DNA of 64,000 nucleotides, taken from positions 1 through 64,000 of the forward strand of contig CAZIFK010000001.1 in assembly GCA_964538995.1 (NCBI GenBank). The letters are read 5' to 3'. The notes beneath the pieces are model-generated. The model searched no databases. It was not told where the DNA came from and worked only from the letters and a program-made list of their open reading frames with translations. Of the stretch, positions 45,686 to 54,268 are shown piece by piece. The translations under genes were made by a program, and so were the position numbers. The number at the start of each line of letters is the position of its first letter. Position 1 is the first letter of the stretch. This stretch comes from JADFRD01 sp964538995 (lineage in GTDB: Bacteria; Fidelibacterota; Marinisomatia; Marinisomatales; TCS55).

Positions 45686-46264
45686 TTACAGGTAAGGTTT
45701 TAAATCATTATAAAATATTTTTTCCGAACGGGGTCCGAGATAACTTTTAACAATATACCCATCGCGATCAATTAAAAATGTCGTAGGAATTCCGCTAATT
45801 GGCTGACCAACAGCACGACCATAATTTGCAGTCACTTTTTGAGTTTCATTACCGCTTATATCTGTTAAAACAGTATAATTCATTTTCCATTTATCTATAA
45901 ATGTAGCAATATTTTCCGGTGGGCCAGACGTAAGGGTAACGCCCACAATTTCCAATCCATCATTTTGATATTTTTCATATAATTTAACAAAGTCTGGAAT
46001 TTCCTTTCTGCACGGACCGCACCAGGTTCCCCAGAAGTTTAATAATATTACTTTGCCCAAAAGATCATTCATTTTCACAATTTCTCCAGAAGTTGTTGCT
46101 AATGAAAAATCAGGAGCTAAGACAGCATTCTTCGGTCGAGTGGGTTGTTTTTTAATTTTTACACTTGAAACAGATGCTTTTTTAGTATCCGTTCCATTAT
46201 TAGCATTGCATCCTGTTAAAATAATTAATCCAAGAATTGCAACAGGTGTTATTATTCGATTCAT
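45686..46264 (-). CDS. TlpA/ResA-like thioredoxin lipoprotein
   Basis: A 192-residue thiol-disulfide oxidoreductase with lipobox LTGC (Cys19). The thioredoxin fold (about 48-190) starts APDFSLATTSGEIVKMNDL and has the active site WCGPC at 81-85 (Cys82, Cys85) and the cis-Pro loop GIPTTFLID. The extra insert seen in CcmG/ResA/TlpA proteins is present, and such proteins reduce apocytochrome c cysteines before haem attachment or act in general thiol reduction. It overlaps the end of dsbD by four bases (ATGA) and lies upstream of a pentahaem cytochrome gene, which makes a cytochrome-maturation role attractive. Confidence 0.9.
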   Translation of the reverse strand: MNRIITPVAILGLIILTGCNANNGTDTKKASVSSVKIKKQPTRPKNAVLAPDFSLATTSGEIVKMNDLLGKVILLNFWGTWCGPCRKEIPDFVKLYEKYQNDGLEIVGVTLTSGPPENIATFIDKWKMNYTVLTDISGNETQKVTANYGRAVGQPISGIPTTFLIDRDGYIVKSYLGPRSEKIFYNDLKPYL

Positions 46265-48150
46265 TTAACGTTAATCCCTTTATCTAAAAATATTAAAAAA
46301 TCTTCTAAATTACGTGTCATGCCCGGGAATTTACCCAATACGTCATCTTCTGGGCTTAATAACACATAAAACGGTAATGCTGCTGTTCCAAACCGATCAA
46401 TTTCGTATTGTTGTTTTTCCCGATAATTCTCTCCGCCGTCTGTGTACAACCTTACTAGAATATATTTTTCAAATCTTTTTTTGACATCATTTTTTGTGAA
46501 AATATTTGATTCCATCCAGCGGCAATTGGTACATGTATAACCAGTGAAATCTACAAATAAATTTTTCCCTTGGATATTCGCTTCAACAAACGCCTTATCC
46601 AAATCAGTAAACCATTGTTGTTCCTCTCCGCCATTTGCTTCCGAAATTAATCCGACTTCTTCTGTAAGTTTTGGCGGAAGATAGGAATAAATCAAGCCAT
46701 GGATTGGCCGACCAAACAGACCTGTACCCAGATACAAGGCAAATGTTATAAAGAAAATACTCAACAACATTCTTGGAACGCTTATCATTTCCAACTTTGA
46801 ATCGTGCGGTAATTGAATTTTTCCCAGTAAATACATACCGGTGAAAAACATTAATATTGTCCAGATTGACAGTACTGAAATATGAGTAAAAATTTGCAAA
46901 TTCCAAACTAGATCAGTATTACTGAAAAATTTGAATGCTGCCGCCAATTCCAGAAATCCCATAACAACTTTTACTGAATTGAGCCAACCGCCGGATTTAG
47001 GTATATTGGCTAAATATTGCGGAAATAATGCCAAAAAGAAAAATGGCAGTGCGAACGCAGCGCTAAAAATGATCATTCCCAGAGCCGGCCAAAACCATTG
47101 CCCCTGACTTGCAGCAACAAGCAACAGTCCAACAAATTGAACAGTACATGTAAATGAAGTCAACGTAAATGTGACCGCCATGAAAAGTGTACCTACATAT
47201 CCGCCCCTGCCTTCTTGCTTTGCTGCCAACTGACGTAAACCGGATGGTAATTGAATCTCATACATACCAAACAGCGAAAGAGCGAAATAAGTAAATAAAG
47301 CGCCGATGAATAAATTAACCCAAGGATTTGAAGCCAACTGATTTCCACCTGATGCGCCAAGCGTTATTGCCAGTATCAATCCTAAAAGAGTAAATGTTCC
47401 GATAATACCAAACACATAGACTGACGCCTGTTTGATGGGTTTTTGATTTTCCTGCTCACCTTGATGGATAAAGTAAGAAATAGTAATAGGTATCATAGGA
47501 AATACACACGGCGTTAACAATGCTAAAAATCCCATGGAAAGTGCCAGAAAAACAAATGGCCAAAAACCCTGACTAATTGCTGCATCCAAATCGATATTTC
47601 CGCTTGAATCTGTAAAGGAGGCGGCAACGAATTGTATATGATCTTTGCGTGGGTTTCCTGCTTCGATTATAATCGGAACATCCACCGTCACATCTTTAGG
47701 TGGATAACAGATTGAGGCATTGCATATCTGATAATTGATTGTAGCAGATAAATTAACCTTCCCCGGCTTAATATTACCATCCAGTTGCACTGGAATATTA
47801 TAATGAGTTGTTCCCACATGATAACGCGTAACTGTTCCAAATCCTTCGTCAAATTTTTCAACCGGCTTCGGCTCATCAATCTTTCCCTGACGCGAAACAG
47901 CGTCACCAGAAATCGTGATGGACGTGGCAATCGGTCCCTCGCCGGCATCATTTAATGCATAGATATGCCATTCATTATCCATTGTAGCAGTTAATTTTAC
48001 ATGGACGACTTCACCAGCCCTGGCAGACTCTTCAACAGTTGCTGTAACAATGACCGGGTTTTGGAATTGTCCCCACAGAATAGTCGAGAACGTTAGCAAG
48101 AAGAAAATGTGTATTTTTTGTTTCATTTTAGACGAAGAAAGTAGTTTCAT
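46261..48150 (-). CDS. dsbD: Thiol:disulfide interchange protein DsbD
   Basis: Moves reducing power from cytoplasmic thioredoxin across the inner membrane to periplasmic thiol proteins. The 629 residues show the three DsbD parts: N-terminal DsbD-alpha domain with Cys143 and Cys148 (CNASIC), an eight-helix core with redox Cys215 (LLTPCVFPMIP) and a partner Cys in TLTSFTCTVQF, and a C-terminal thioredoxin domain with CTNC at 540-543. The ATG at 48150 shares a base with the patatin stop (TAATG), supporting this start over the later ATG 48126. The likely electron acceptor is the TlpA-like protein encoded next. Confidence 0.95.
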   Translation of the reverse strand: MKLLSSSKMKQKIHIFFLLTFSTILWGQFQNPVIVTATVEESARAGEVVHVKLTATMDNEWHIYALNDAGEGPIATSITISGDAVSRQGKIDEPKPVEKFDEGFGTVTRYHVGTTHYNIPVQLDGNIKPGKVNLSATINYQICNASICYPPKDVTVDVPIIIEAGNPRKDHIQFVAASFTDSSGNIDLDAAISQGFWPFVFLALSMGFLALLTPCVFPMIPITISYFIHQGEQENQKPIKQASVYVFGIIGTFTLLGLILAITLGASGGNQLASNPWVNLFIGALFTYFALSLFGMYEIQLPSGLRQLAAKQEGRGGYVGTLFMAVTFTLTSFTCTVQFVGLLLVAASQGQWFWPALGMIIFSAAFALPFFFLALFPQYLANIPKSGGWLNSVKVVMGFLELAAAFKFFSNTDLVWNLQIFTHISVLSIWTILMFFTGMYLLGKIQLPHDSKLEMISVPRMLLSIFFITFALYLGTGLFGRPIHGLIYSYLPPKLTEEVGLISEANGGEEQQWFTDLDKAFVEANIQGKNLFVDFTGYTCTNCRWMESNIFTKNDVKKRFEKYILVRLYTDGGENYREKQQYEIDRFGTAALPFYVLLSPEDDVLGKFPGMTRNLEDFLIFLDKGINVK

Positions 48151-49058
48151 TAACTCGTTAACCCCAATTTATGTTTCAATGAATAAAATATACTATTTCT
48201 TCGATTTAGTTCATTTTTTAATTCACCGATAGAAACTGAAGCAGCGTCTCTCCCACTTTCGAGAAGTATTTTAAATTGATCAAACCGTGACCAGTGTAAT
48301 CCCCCAACAGAAGGTTTAATTACAAAATCTGCTTTTTGTATTTTAGATTTTGCTAAATAGCTATTTGTAATCTGATCTGATCGTGTCAGAATTTCGTAGA
48401 TGTTTTTAGTTTTTAATTCTTTCAAACTGTCTTTTGTAATACTAACTGCAATAGAAAAATCAACGTATTTTTTTAAAATTTCCACAGGAATAGGATCAAT
48501 GACACCTCCATCAACCAGAATCTGTTCGTCATGTTCTGTAGGTTCCACAAATCCTGGAATGGATGAACTTTGCACGATAGCATCAATCAAATCGCCTTGA
48601 TCATAGACAACTTGTGTTCCATTTTGAATATTCGATGCAGTAACACTCAATGGAATTGATAAATCTGCAAATTCATAAACGGGAATTAGAAATTCAATGG
48701 CTCGTTCAAGTATTTCTCGTTTAATAATATACGATTTTTGTTGAGACATGATTAAAACAATACGATCACGTACGAATTTAGTCAATTGCCCAACGGCTGA
48801 ATCCGGGCGATCTTTTTCCCTAAATCGCTCTGTACCCATATCATGAAAAACGTCCGATTCCAGGAATTCCATAAAACGATTTTCGATCCAATCCGGATCC
48901 TGATTATATGCATACATGCCGCCAATGATCGCACCGGCGCTTGTTCCAGCTATATGATCAATACGTATTCCATTTTCATGAAGGACCTGTAAAACACCAA
49001 TGTGAGCTGCGCCTCGGGCTCCACCGCCGCCTAATGCTAAACCGACTGTGGTTTTCAT
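48150..49058 (-). CDS. Patatin-like phospholipase (RssA/NTE type)
   Basis: A 302-residue serine lipid acyl hydrolase with a Ser-Asp dyad. The oxyanion loop GGGGARG is at 10-16, the nucleophile motif GTSAG at 38-42 (Ser40), and the Asp in DGGVIDPIP near 190. No signal peptide is apparent, as in cytoplasmic RssA-type proteins; substrates are probably phospholipids or lysophospholipids. The ATG overlaps the cyclophilin stop by four bases (ATGA). Its membership of the redox/secretion run suggests membrane upkeep, but this is speculation. Confidence 0.9.
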   Translation of the reverse strand: MKTTVGLALGGGGARGAAHIGVLQVLHENGIRIDHIAGTSAGAIIGGMYAYNQDPDWIENRFMEFLESDVFHDMGTERFREKDRPDSAVGQLTKFVRDRIVLIMSQQKSYIIKREILERAIEFLIPVYEFADLSIPLSVTASNIQNGTQVVYDQGDLIDAIVQSSSIPGFVEPTEHDEQILVDGGVIDPIPVEILKKYVDFSIAVSITKDSLKELKTKNIYEILTRSDQITNSYLAKSKIQKADFVIKPSVGGLHWSRFDQFKILLESGRDAASVSIGELKNELNRRNSIFYSLKHKLGLTS

Positions 49059-49654
49059 TGCCCTAGCGCCTTACTCCGAGCCATAATAGAGATGTTCATT
49101 TCAACTTTATCCAATGGGTTATCCTTTTTATCTCTTGGAGCATTAACGATCTCTTGAATGACTTCGAGGCCGGAAATAACCTGGCCAAAAACAGTATACA
49201 GACTATCTAATCGATAAACAGGTGCGGCACAGACGAAAAATTGACTTCCGGCGCTATTGGGGTCTTGTGAGCGAGCCATGGATAAAGCGCCGGTCACATG
49301 CTGTTTGTCATTAAACTCTGCAGGCAGCATCCAGGTGGAATCATTTGCATCATCGCCAACACCGTAATATTTCGCAGCGTTTCCGCCAATACCATCATTC
49401 GTTCTATCGTCATCTCTGGAATTTGGATCACCGCCCTGGATAACAAATCCTGGAATAACACGGTGGAAGGTCGTTCCATTAAAATAGCCATTCTTGGCAT
49501 GGATATTGAAACTCTCTACATGCTTTGGAGCAACATCCGGGTAAAACTCCACTACCATATCACCGAATCGTGTAGAGATTACGGCAACATCTTCATCTTT
49601 TGTACATGAATTCATTATCAATATTCCTATCATTAGTAATGTTAAATGTTTCAT
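49055..49654 (-). CDS. Cyclophilin-type peptidyl-prolyl isomerase lipoprotein
   Basis: A 199-residue foldase of the envelope. Signal with a lipobox-like MNSC (Cys16), then the cyclophilin domain: GDMVVEFYPDVAPKHVESF, active-site FHRVIPGFVIQGGDP, GALSMARSQDPNSAGSQFF and GLEVIQEIVNAP. The catalytic Arg in FHRV and the Gln in FVIQGG are kept. CAGGAG before the ATG is a good ribosome site, and the ATG overlaps the pyrE stop. It would assist folding of exported proteins. Confidence 0.92.
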   Translation of the reverse strand: MKHLTLLMIGILIMNSCTKDEDVAVISTRFGDMVVEFYPDVAPKHVESFNIHAKNGYFNGTTFHRVIPGFVIQGGDPNSRDDDRTNDGIGGNAAKYYGVGDDANDSTWMLPAEFNDKQHVTGALSMARSQDPNSAGSQFFVCAAPVYRLDSLYTVFGQVISGLEVIQEIVNAPRDKKDNPLDKVEMNISIMARSKALGQ

Positions 49655-50220
49655 TTTAAACTCCTGCTACCTGGTTTTTTAATGGGAATCTGTTTCAAAT
49701 CTACCGGAATTTCGTCAGGGGCGTAACTCACAGTTGTCTGGGTAGTGACAGCAAATTGATTTTTGTGTAAATAAACGTTTCCTCCGCTTCTATCTACTAC
49801 TAATCCAACGCCGACTACCTCACCTCCAAACGTTTCAACTACATCCATCACTTCTCTCACTGAACCGCCGGTAGTTACCACATCTTCCACGACTAAAATT
49901 TTCTCACCGTTATTTATTGAAAAACCCCTTCTTAGTGTCATTTTTCTATCCTGACGTTCTGCGAAGATTGTTTTCACACCCAGCTGTCGCCCTAGCTCAG
50001 TTCCGATAACAATTCCACCCACTGCAGGTGAAATGACTGCATTAATCTCTATTCCTTTAAAGTAATTAATAATAGTTTCAGCAAAATGAGAAAGATGTTC
50101 GGGGTGTTGTAATACTTTTGCACATTGAAAATATGTTGTGCTATGACGTCCTGACGTCAAGATAAAATGTCCTTCCAATAATGCACCAGTTTCTTTGAAA
50201 ATCTCTAAATATTTATCCAA
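49651..50220 (-). CDS. pyrE: Orotate phosphoribosyltransferase
   Basis: Converts orotate and PRPP to OMP in pyrimidine synthesis. The PRPP-binding motif VEDVVTTGGS is at 111-120, the flexible loop ERQDRKMTLRRGF at 88-100, and SGRHSTTYFQCAK near 23-35 is the family N-terminal signature. 189 residues, usual length. The start is TTG at 50220, overlapping the pyrF stop by eight bases; no earlier ATG fits better. pyrF-pyrE adjacency gives the last two steps of UMP synthesis. Confidence 0.95.
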   Translation of the reverse strand: MDKYLEIFKETGALLEGHFILTSGRHSTTYFQCAKVLQHPEHLSHFAETIINYFKGIEINAVISPAVGGIVIGTELGRQLGVKTIFAERQDRKMTLRRGFSINNGEKILVVEDVVTTGGSVREVMDVVETFGGEVVGVGLVVDRSGGNVYLHKNQFAVTTQTTVSYAPDEIPVDLKQIPIKKPGSRSLK

Positions 50221-51010
50221 GGATCATTCTCATTTTTTCCACATAATCTTTTGCCGCATTATGAATTGCTTCCTCGCTTTGATCCCCGGAAAAACTAATT
50301 CCACGAGATACATTGATCAAAGCGACACCGTTTGTATTTCCGGCTGTGAGACTTGTCTCGAGGTCACCGCCTTGTGCGCCAACACCAGGAACGAGCAGGG
50401 GCAATCCCGGTGCATATTTACGAACCAATTTAATTTCCTCCGGAGCTGTCGCTCCCACGACAAGGCCAACATTATTATTCCCATTCAGACCCACACAATA
50501 TTCAGCGACTGTTTCAAAAAGGCGTATACTATTTCCTTTCAAATTTTGTAGATCGCCACCAGATTTATTTGAAGTCCGACATAAAACAAATGCACCTTTT
50601 TCAGGATTTTGAATAAAAGGATCAATGGAATCCCTGCCCATGTAGGGATTCAGCGTAACTGCATCAAAACCAAAATGGTCGAATAAACTAATGGCATACT
50701 GGTTTGCTGTATGACCAATATCTCCACGTTTGGCATCGCCAATGGTAATGGTGCTATTTCCAATGTAATCCATCGTTTCTTCCAGCCAGGTAAATCCTTT
50801 ACTTCCCCATCGTTCAAAAAAAGCCAGGTTCGGTTTGTAGGCCGCAGCAAACTCCCGTGTGGCATCTATAACCTTTTTAGTGTGATCTTTGAGTTCAACT
50901 AGTGTTGAATTCACTTTGAACAGATTCTCCGGATTGATATCCAAGCCAACGCAAAGCCATGATTGTTTTACTGCAATGTGATCAGAAAGTCGGGAATTGA
51001 AGGATTTCAT
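50213..51010 (-). CDS. pyrF: Orotidine 5'-phosphate decarboxylase, type 2
   Basis: Decarboxylates OMP to UMP. The type 2 (longer, about 265 residues) branch is recognised by VGLDINPENL, YKPNLAFFERWG, the catalytic DAKRGDIGHTA and VGATAPEEIKLVRK. The ATG at 51010 is preferred; an in-frame TTG at 51019 lies three codons upstream. The gene heads the minus-strand run that extends through pyrE and the envelope redox genes. It is separated by 230 bases from the divergent methyltransferase gene. Confidence 0.95.
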   Translation of the reverse strand: MKSFNSRLSDHIAVKQSWLCVGLDINPENLFKVNSTLVELKDHTKKVIDATREFAAAYKPNLAFFERWGSKGFTWLEETMDYIGNSTITIGDAKRGDIGHTANQYAISLFDHFGFDAVTLNPYMGRDSIDPFIQNPEKGAFVLCRTSNKSGGDLQNLKGNSIRLFETVAEYCVGLNGNNNVGLVVGATAPEEIKLVRKYAPGLPLLVPGVGAQGGDLETSLTAGNTNGVALINVSRGISFSGDQSEEAIHNAAKDYVEKMRMILG

Positions 51011-51043
51011 TGGCGGCAAATTTACCGCTATAGATACTTGGTG

Positions 51044-51089
51044 AATAAAGATTTTTAATAAAGATTTTCAAAGTTTCCGGACTTTGAAA
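51044..51089. promoter_or_regulatory. Tandem 12-bp repeat and hairpin in the pyrF/methyltransferase divergent region
   Basis: AATAAAGATTTT occurs twice in tandem (51044-51055 and 51057-51068), followed by TTTCAAAGT (51066-51074) and its complement ACTTTGAAA (51081-51089) around TTCCGG. The 9-bp perfect hairpin and tandem repeat may be a regulatory site of the divergent genes; no known motif is recognised. Confidence 0.4.
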
Positions 51090-51240
51090 TGGAGGTTAGA
51101 AGACTTCCAACTATCTTTTTAAAAAACTTTATTTATATTAATCATATTAATACTTATTGGCAGGAAGGTAATTTTTTCTGTTGAATAATTTTGGTTAAAT
51201 TACACTTCTCTTTTTGTGAAAAATTTTTAGGATTTCAACA

Positions 51241-51906
51241 ATGAAAATAGCTATCAAATATTTATCATTTCTTTTGTTAACCACTACCTTCCTTCCCCAA
51301 AATCACGATTACAAACATCAATCTGTTACACACAGATTCAGCGATGCCGAACAATGGGCAAAGATGTTTGAAAACCCGGAAAGAGACGAATGGCAGAAAC
51401 CTGAATTTGTTATTCAATCCATGGGCATTCAACCCGATGCTATCATCGTGGATATTGGTTCAGCAACAGGATATTTCCCTGTTCGGTTCGCAAAAGTTGT
51501 TCCCTATGGAAAAGTGATAGGTGTTGACGTTGAAAAGGACATGGTTGATTACTTGAATAATCGAGCCCAGAAAGAAGGCCTGCATAATCTTGTTAGCATA
51601 TTAGGAAAATATCATGATCCTAAAATTCCTGAACAAGCCGATTTTGTGTTCATCTGCAATACCTATCATCACATTGATGATCGAGTAGTTTACTTTAAAA
51701 ATATCAAGAGTAAATATAAACCAGGCGGTAAATTGGTTATCGTTGATTTCAGGAAGGGTGATTTACCTGTTGGACCTCCTGATGAACATAAATTATCACC
51801 AGAAAATGTGATTAAGGAATTGGAAAAAGCCGGTTATGTAATTACCAATCATCAAAAGGATCTTCCTTACCAATATATACTAACATTCGGACTGGGAGAT
51901 TTTTAG
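51241..51906 (+). CDS. Exported SAM-dependent methyltransferase
   Basis: A 221-residue protein. The N-terminal MKIAIKYLSFLLLTTTFLPQ looks like a signal peptide, unusual for a methyltransferase because SAM is cytoplasmic. The Rossmann domain has motif I IVDIGSATGYFPVRF (about 70-84), acidic motif II VIGVDVEKDMVDY, and FVFICNTYHHIDD before the post-motif KPGGKLVIVDFR. Similar exported methyltransferase-like proteins occur in FCB bacteria. A hydrophobic N-terminal anchor rather than a cleaved signal is also possible. The GNAT gene follows six bases after the stop, so the two are co-transcribed. Confidence 0.82.
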   Translation: MKIAIKYLSFLLLTTTFLPQNHDYKHQSVTHRFSDAEQWAKMFENPERDEWQKPEFVIQSMGIQPDAIIVDIGSATGYFPVRFAKVVPYGKVIGVDVEKDMVDYLNNRAQKEGLHNLVSILGKYHDPKIPEQADFVFICNTYHHIDDRVVYFKNIKSKYKPGGKLVIVDFRKGDLPVGPPDEHKLSPENVIKELEKAGYVITNHQKDLPYQYILTFGLGDF

Positions 51907-51912
51907 TCCAAC

Positions 51913-52530
51913 ATGAAACAGCTTACCTTGGATATTCAACACCATTCCAAATCCCGCATCATTGCTTCGTCAGGTGTTTTTCAGGTGGAACTTATGGAAC
52001 ACGTTGGCGAGGATGATTATCCCCAACTCATAAAAATATCCGAACATCTTGCGGAGGATTATGGCGAAAAGGCTGTCCTTTCCAAGAAAACCATCCATAA
52101 ATATTTTAATAAACCAACGTCCCTCCCATTTATCGCTCGTTTCCGAGGTGAAATTATTGGCTACATCATCGGGGTTGCTATTGAAGATCTTTCTTCCGAA
52201 CCCTGGGCACGATTGGATGAGAATTTTGGTAAACACAATACACTGTATTCATACGCCTTTGTCATCATGGACAAATACAAAGGTAACGGTTATGCCAAGA
52301 TCCTAAAGCGAGTCTTTCTAAGCTGGGCAAAAAAACGTGAGGGTATTCGCTTCATCACAGGTCATGTAAAACTAGGTGTATCCTCAAAATTCACAGGGGA
52401 CATTAAGATCTTCAACCGAGTTGACAATTGGCAAGGTACTGGCATGACCTTTGAATATTATCGCCGGAACCTGGGACCTAAACCGGATTTCACGCAAACA
52501 CAGAATCCGCCGCTGGCGAAGACAATATAA
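51913..52530 (+). CDS. GNAT-family N-acetyltransferase
   Basis: A 205-residue protein with a GNAT core. The acetyl-CoA-binding motif A region YAFVIMDKYKGNGYAKILKRVF (about 114-135; core YKGNGYAKIL) fits the Q/RxxGxG/A loop, and motif B contributes ITGHVKLG. Substrate unknown: it could acetylate a small amine, an amino acid or a protein. The gene is six bases downstream of the exported methyltransferase gene on the same strand. Confidence 0.8.
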   Translation: MKQLTLDIQHHSKSRIIASSGVFQVELMEHVGEDDYPQLIKISEHLAEDYGEKAVLSKKTIHKYFNKPTSLPFIARFRGEIIGYIIGVAIEDLSSEPWARLDENFGKHNTLYSYAFVIMDKYKGNGYAKILKRVFLSWAKKREGIRFITGHVKLGVSSKFTGDIKIFNRVDNWQGTGMTFEYYRRNLGPKPDFTQTQNPPLAKTI

Positions 52531-52912
52531 TTATTCATCACCATTTCAAACCTAGAGCAAAACAAAAACGGAAATATAGATTTTATATTAAGGGTTTATC
52601 GTAATAACCAGTACCTCTGTTCATTGAATGCGTAGATCGTGAGCCTAAAACATACCCTCTCTGTAGCCATTTGCTTTTCTTTTCAACGCCTTAATAAACT
52701 CTGATATAAAAAGTACTTGTCATCCTGAACCCGGTGGTAACCGGTGAAGGATCTCAAGTGCTAATTTATTAGCAAACTCTTGAGATTCTTCTTCCGACAC
52801 TTCGTGTTCGGAATCAGAATGACATGTTTTTTATTTTTTTAGGTACGCATTATTGTGATGAACCATATTCAACAAAATGCATCCGGAGGTCCGAGCAGCC
52901 ATTCATTGATTT
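52531..52912. other. 382-base spacer holding a dispersed palindromic repeat
   Basis: Noncoding stretch between the GNAT and the first vapC gene (convergent). Its middle, 52718-52825, is copy 1 of a palindromic repeat (listed below). The rest shows no coding signal. Confidence 0.6.
52718..52825. repeat. Dispersed palindromic repeat, copy 1
   Basis: TGTCATCCTGAA at the left and TCAGAATGACA at the right are near complements; inner AAGGATCTCAAG and CTTGAGATTCTT pair in the same sense. A related copy lies at 55989-56076. The core TCATCCTGA...GAAGGATCT resembles short palindromic repeats scattered in many bacterial genomes. The + strand side is followed by a U-rich TTTTTTATTTTTTT run, so the hairpin may double as a terminator for the GNAT transcript. 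Confidence 0.7.
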
Positions 52913-53338
52913 CTATTTTGGGATAATAAGGGGTATAATATTTCTTTTCTCTTTTCGATAAGTCCTGAAATCACTATCCAGCGTACAGATAACGCTGTTT
53001 GTTATTTGTTCAGACATTCTGACCAAACAACTATCTGCAAGAGACATGGGAACGTCACTATATTTTTTTAACAGGTAATTAACAGCATTGATTTCGTCAT
53101 CCAAATGGAATTGAATTTTTATTAAATCACGCTCAATAAGTTCAATCATTTTAGCTGTGCCATTATTAATATACTGCATTAAAAATAATGATTCGGATAA
53201 AACAGATTCACAGGTATAGAATGGCGGTTTTAGTTGAGAAAATTGATTTATTGCCCAAGAGTGATATTGATCCGATTTATTCAAAAACGCCACTATCGGA
53301 CCAGAATCTATAATGACTTTTTTATTTACCATAACCAT
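52913..53338 (-). CDS. PIN-domain toxin (VapC-like)
   Basis: A 141-residue PIN-fold ribonuclease toxin. The four acidic residues expected are visible in IIDSGPIVAFL, ESVLSESLFL, SLADSCLVRM and TLDSDFR. Such toxins cleave RNA (tRNA or rRNA). The first two codons include a second ATG (53332), so the start may be two residues later. It overlaps the upstream antitoxin gene by 17 bases, standard for vapBC modules. Confidence 0.85.
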   Translation of the reverse strand: MVMVNKKVIIDSGPIVAFLNKSDQYHSWAINQFSQLKPPFYTCESVLSESLFLMQYINNGTAKMIELIERDLIKIQFHLDDEINAVNYLLKKYSDVPMSLADSCLVRMSEQITNSVICTLDSDFRTYRKEKRNIIPLIIPK

Positions 53339-53561
53339 CTAAATGGCTTTTATTGGTAGATAAATCTGATGGGCCAGCTACACTGCCCGCTAAATCTTTG
53401 GATAAATCCAAAAATGATCCTTTTTTATCTAACTCATCGTGCGAAAAATATTCTAAAAGAGCACTTCGAACAATTTCAGAGCGACTGATACCTTTTTTTT
53501 CTGAAATCAATTTTAATTTTTCTTTGATAATATCCGGCACTTTTAATGTTAATGTGTCCAT
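53322..53561 (-). CDS. Ribbon-helix-helix antitoxin
   Basis: A 79-residue protein with an N-terminal RHH domain (LTLKVPDIIKEKLKLIS and SRSEIVRSALLEYF) and a flexible acidic C-terminal tail that would wrap the PIN toxin. RHH antitoxins also repress their own operon. An inverted repeat GGTATTAC...GTAATACC (53577-53607) just upstream is a good operator candidate. Confidence 0.85.
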   Translation of the reverse strand: MDTLTLKVPDIIKEKLKLISEKKGISRSEIVRSALLEYFSHDELDKKGSFLDLSKDLAGSVAGPSDLSTNKSHLDGYGK

Positions 53562-53576
53562 AATTTGTTCCTTAAC

Positions 53577-53607
53577 GGTATTACTTAATAGACAATATGG
53601 TAATACC
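53577..53607 (-). promoter_or_regulatory. Candidate operator of the first toxin-antitoxin operon
   Basis: GGTATTAC (53577-53584) and GTAATACC (53600-53607) are exact inverted repeats with 15 bases between, 16 bases upstream of the antitoxin ATG. RHH dimers bind such paired sites. Confidence 0.55.
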
Positions 53608-53722
53608 TATTGGTCAATGTCAACAAATATTTCATAATATCGTGTATTTCTGTGAGAAAATCTGTATAACTGCCGCCCTACTTCAACTGCCGGATCCTTT
53701 GGTTATTAGCTTTTTTAGTCTA

Positions 53723-53751
53723 AAGAATCAATTTTATAGGCTTTGATTCTT
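53723..53751. other. Hairpin between the two toxin-antitoxin modules
   Basis: AAGAATCAA (53723-53731) and TTGATTCTT (53743-53751) are perfect 9-bp arms with an 11-base loop. It lies between vapC of module 2 and the antitoxin of module 1 on the minus strand. No U tract follows on the minus strand, so it is not a clear terminator. Confidence 0.45.
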
Positions 53752-53863
53752 CCAATATTCTTATACATTGAAAATGTTTAACTGGACCCTAACCGGCTAC
53801 TACTCATCAATCACCATTTATCCATCGTAACAGAGTGTAGATGGACCAGTGACTACTCTACTG

Positions 53864-54268
53864 CTAATCGCTCACTACAACTTCAATTTCGATATCAAGT
53901 AAGTCCCCCACTTTAATGAAAAATGTATCTCCGGTAATTAATTTCATAGAATACTTCTTAACATGAGCTGCTATTAAGGCATCTGGAGTACTCATTGAAA
54001 ACCCTTTTTTAAACAGAGAATTGCGAAATAGTCCAGCTCGTTTATAATCTTCATATTTAATAGGCAAATAGGTTAATCCTAACAACATTTTCTCTATTTG
54101 TTTTTGGTGTTTTGAGATATGTGCACCCGATAATAGCTCGGTGAGTACAATACCGTTATAATAGACAATTTTTTGACGTACTGCAGTAACAATTTCATCC
54201 TTGTTGGAAAAGGGTCTTCCTTTCAAATAATCTATTAAAAAAGAAGTATCAAGAAATAGAGGGTTCAT
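53864..54268 (-). CDS. vapC: PIN-domain toxin VapC
   Basis: A 134-residue PIN toxin with acidic residues in FLDTSFLIDYL, VLTELLSG, TPDALIAAH and TGDTFF, the canonical VapC layout. It probably cleaves tRNA or rRNA when freed from VapB. It overlaps the antitoxin gene by 20 bases. It differs from the toxin of the neighbouring module, so the two are not a recent duplication. Confidence 0.9.
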   Translation of the reverse strand: MNPLFLDTSFLIDYLKGRPFSNKDEIVTAVRQKIVYYNGIVLTELLSGAHISKHQKQIEKMLLGLTYLPIKYEDYKRAGLFRNSLFKKGFSMSTPDALIAAHVKKYSMKLITGDTFFIKVGDLLDIEIEVVVSD

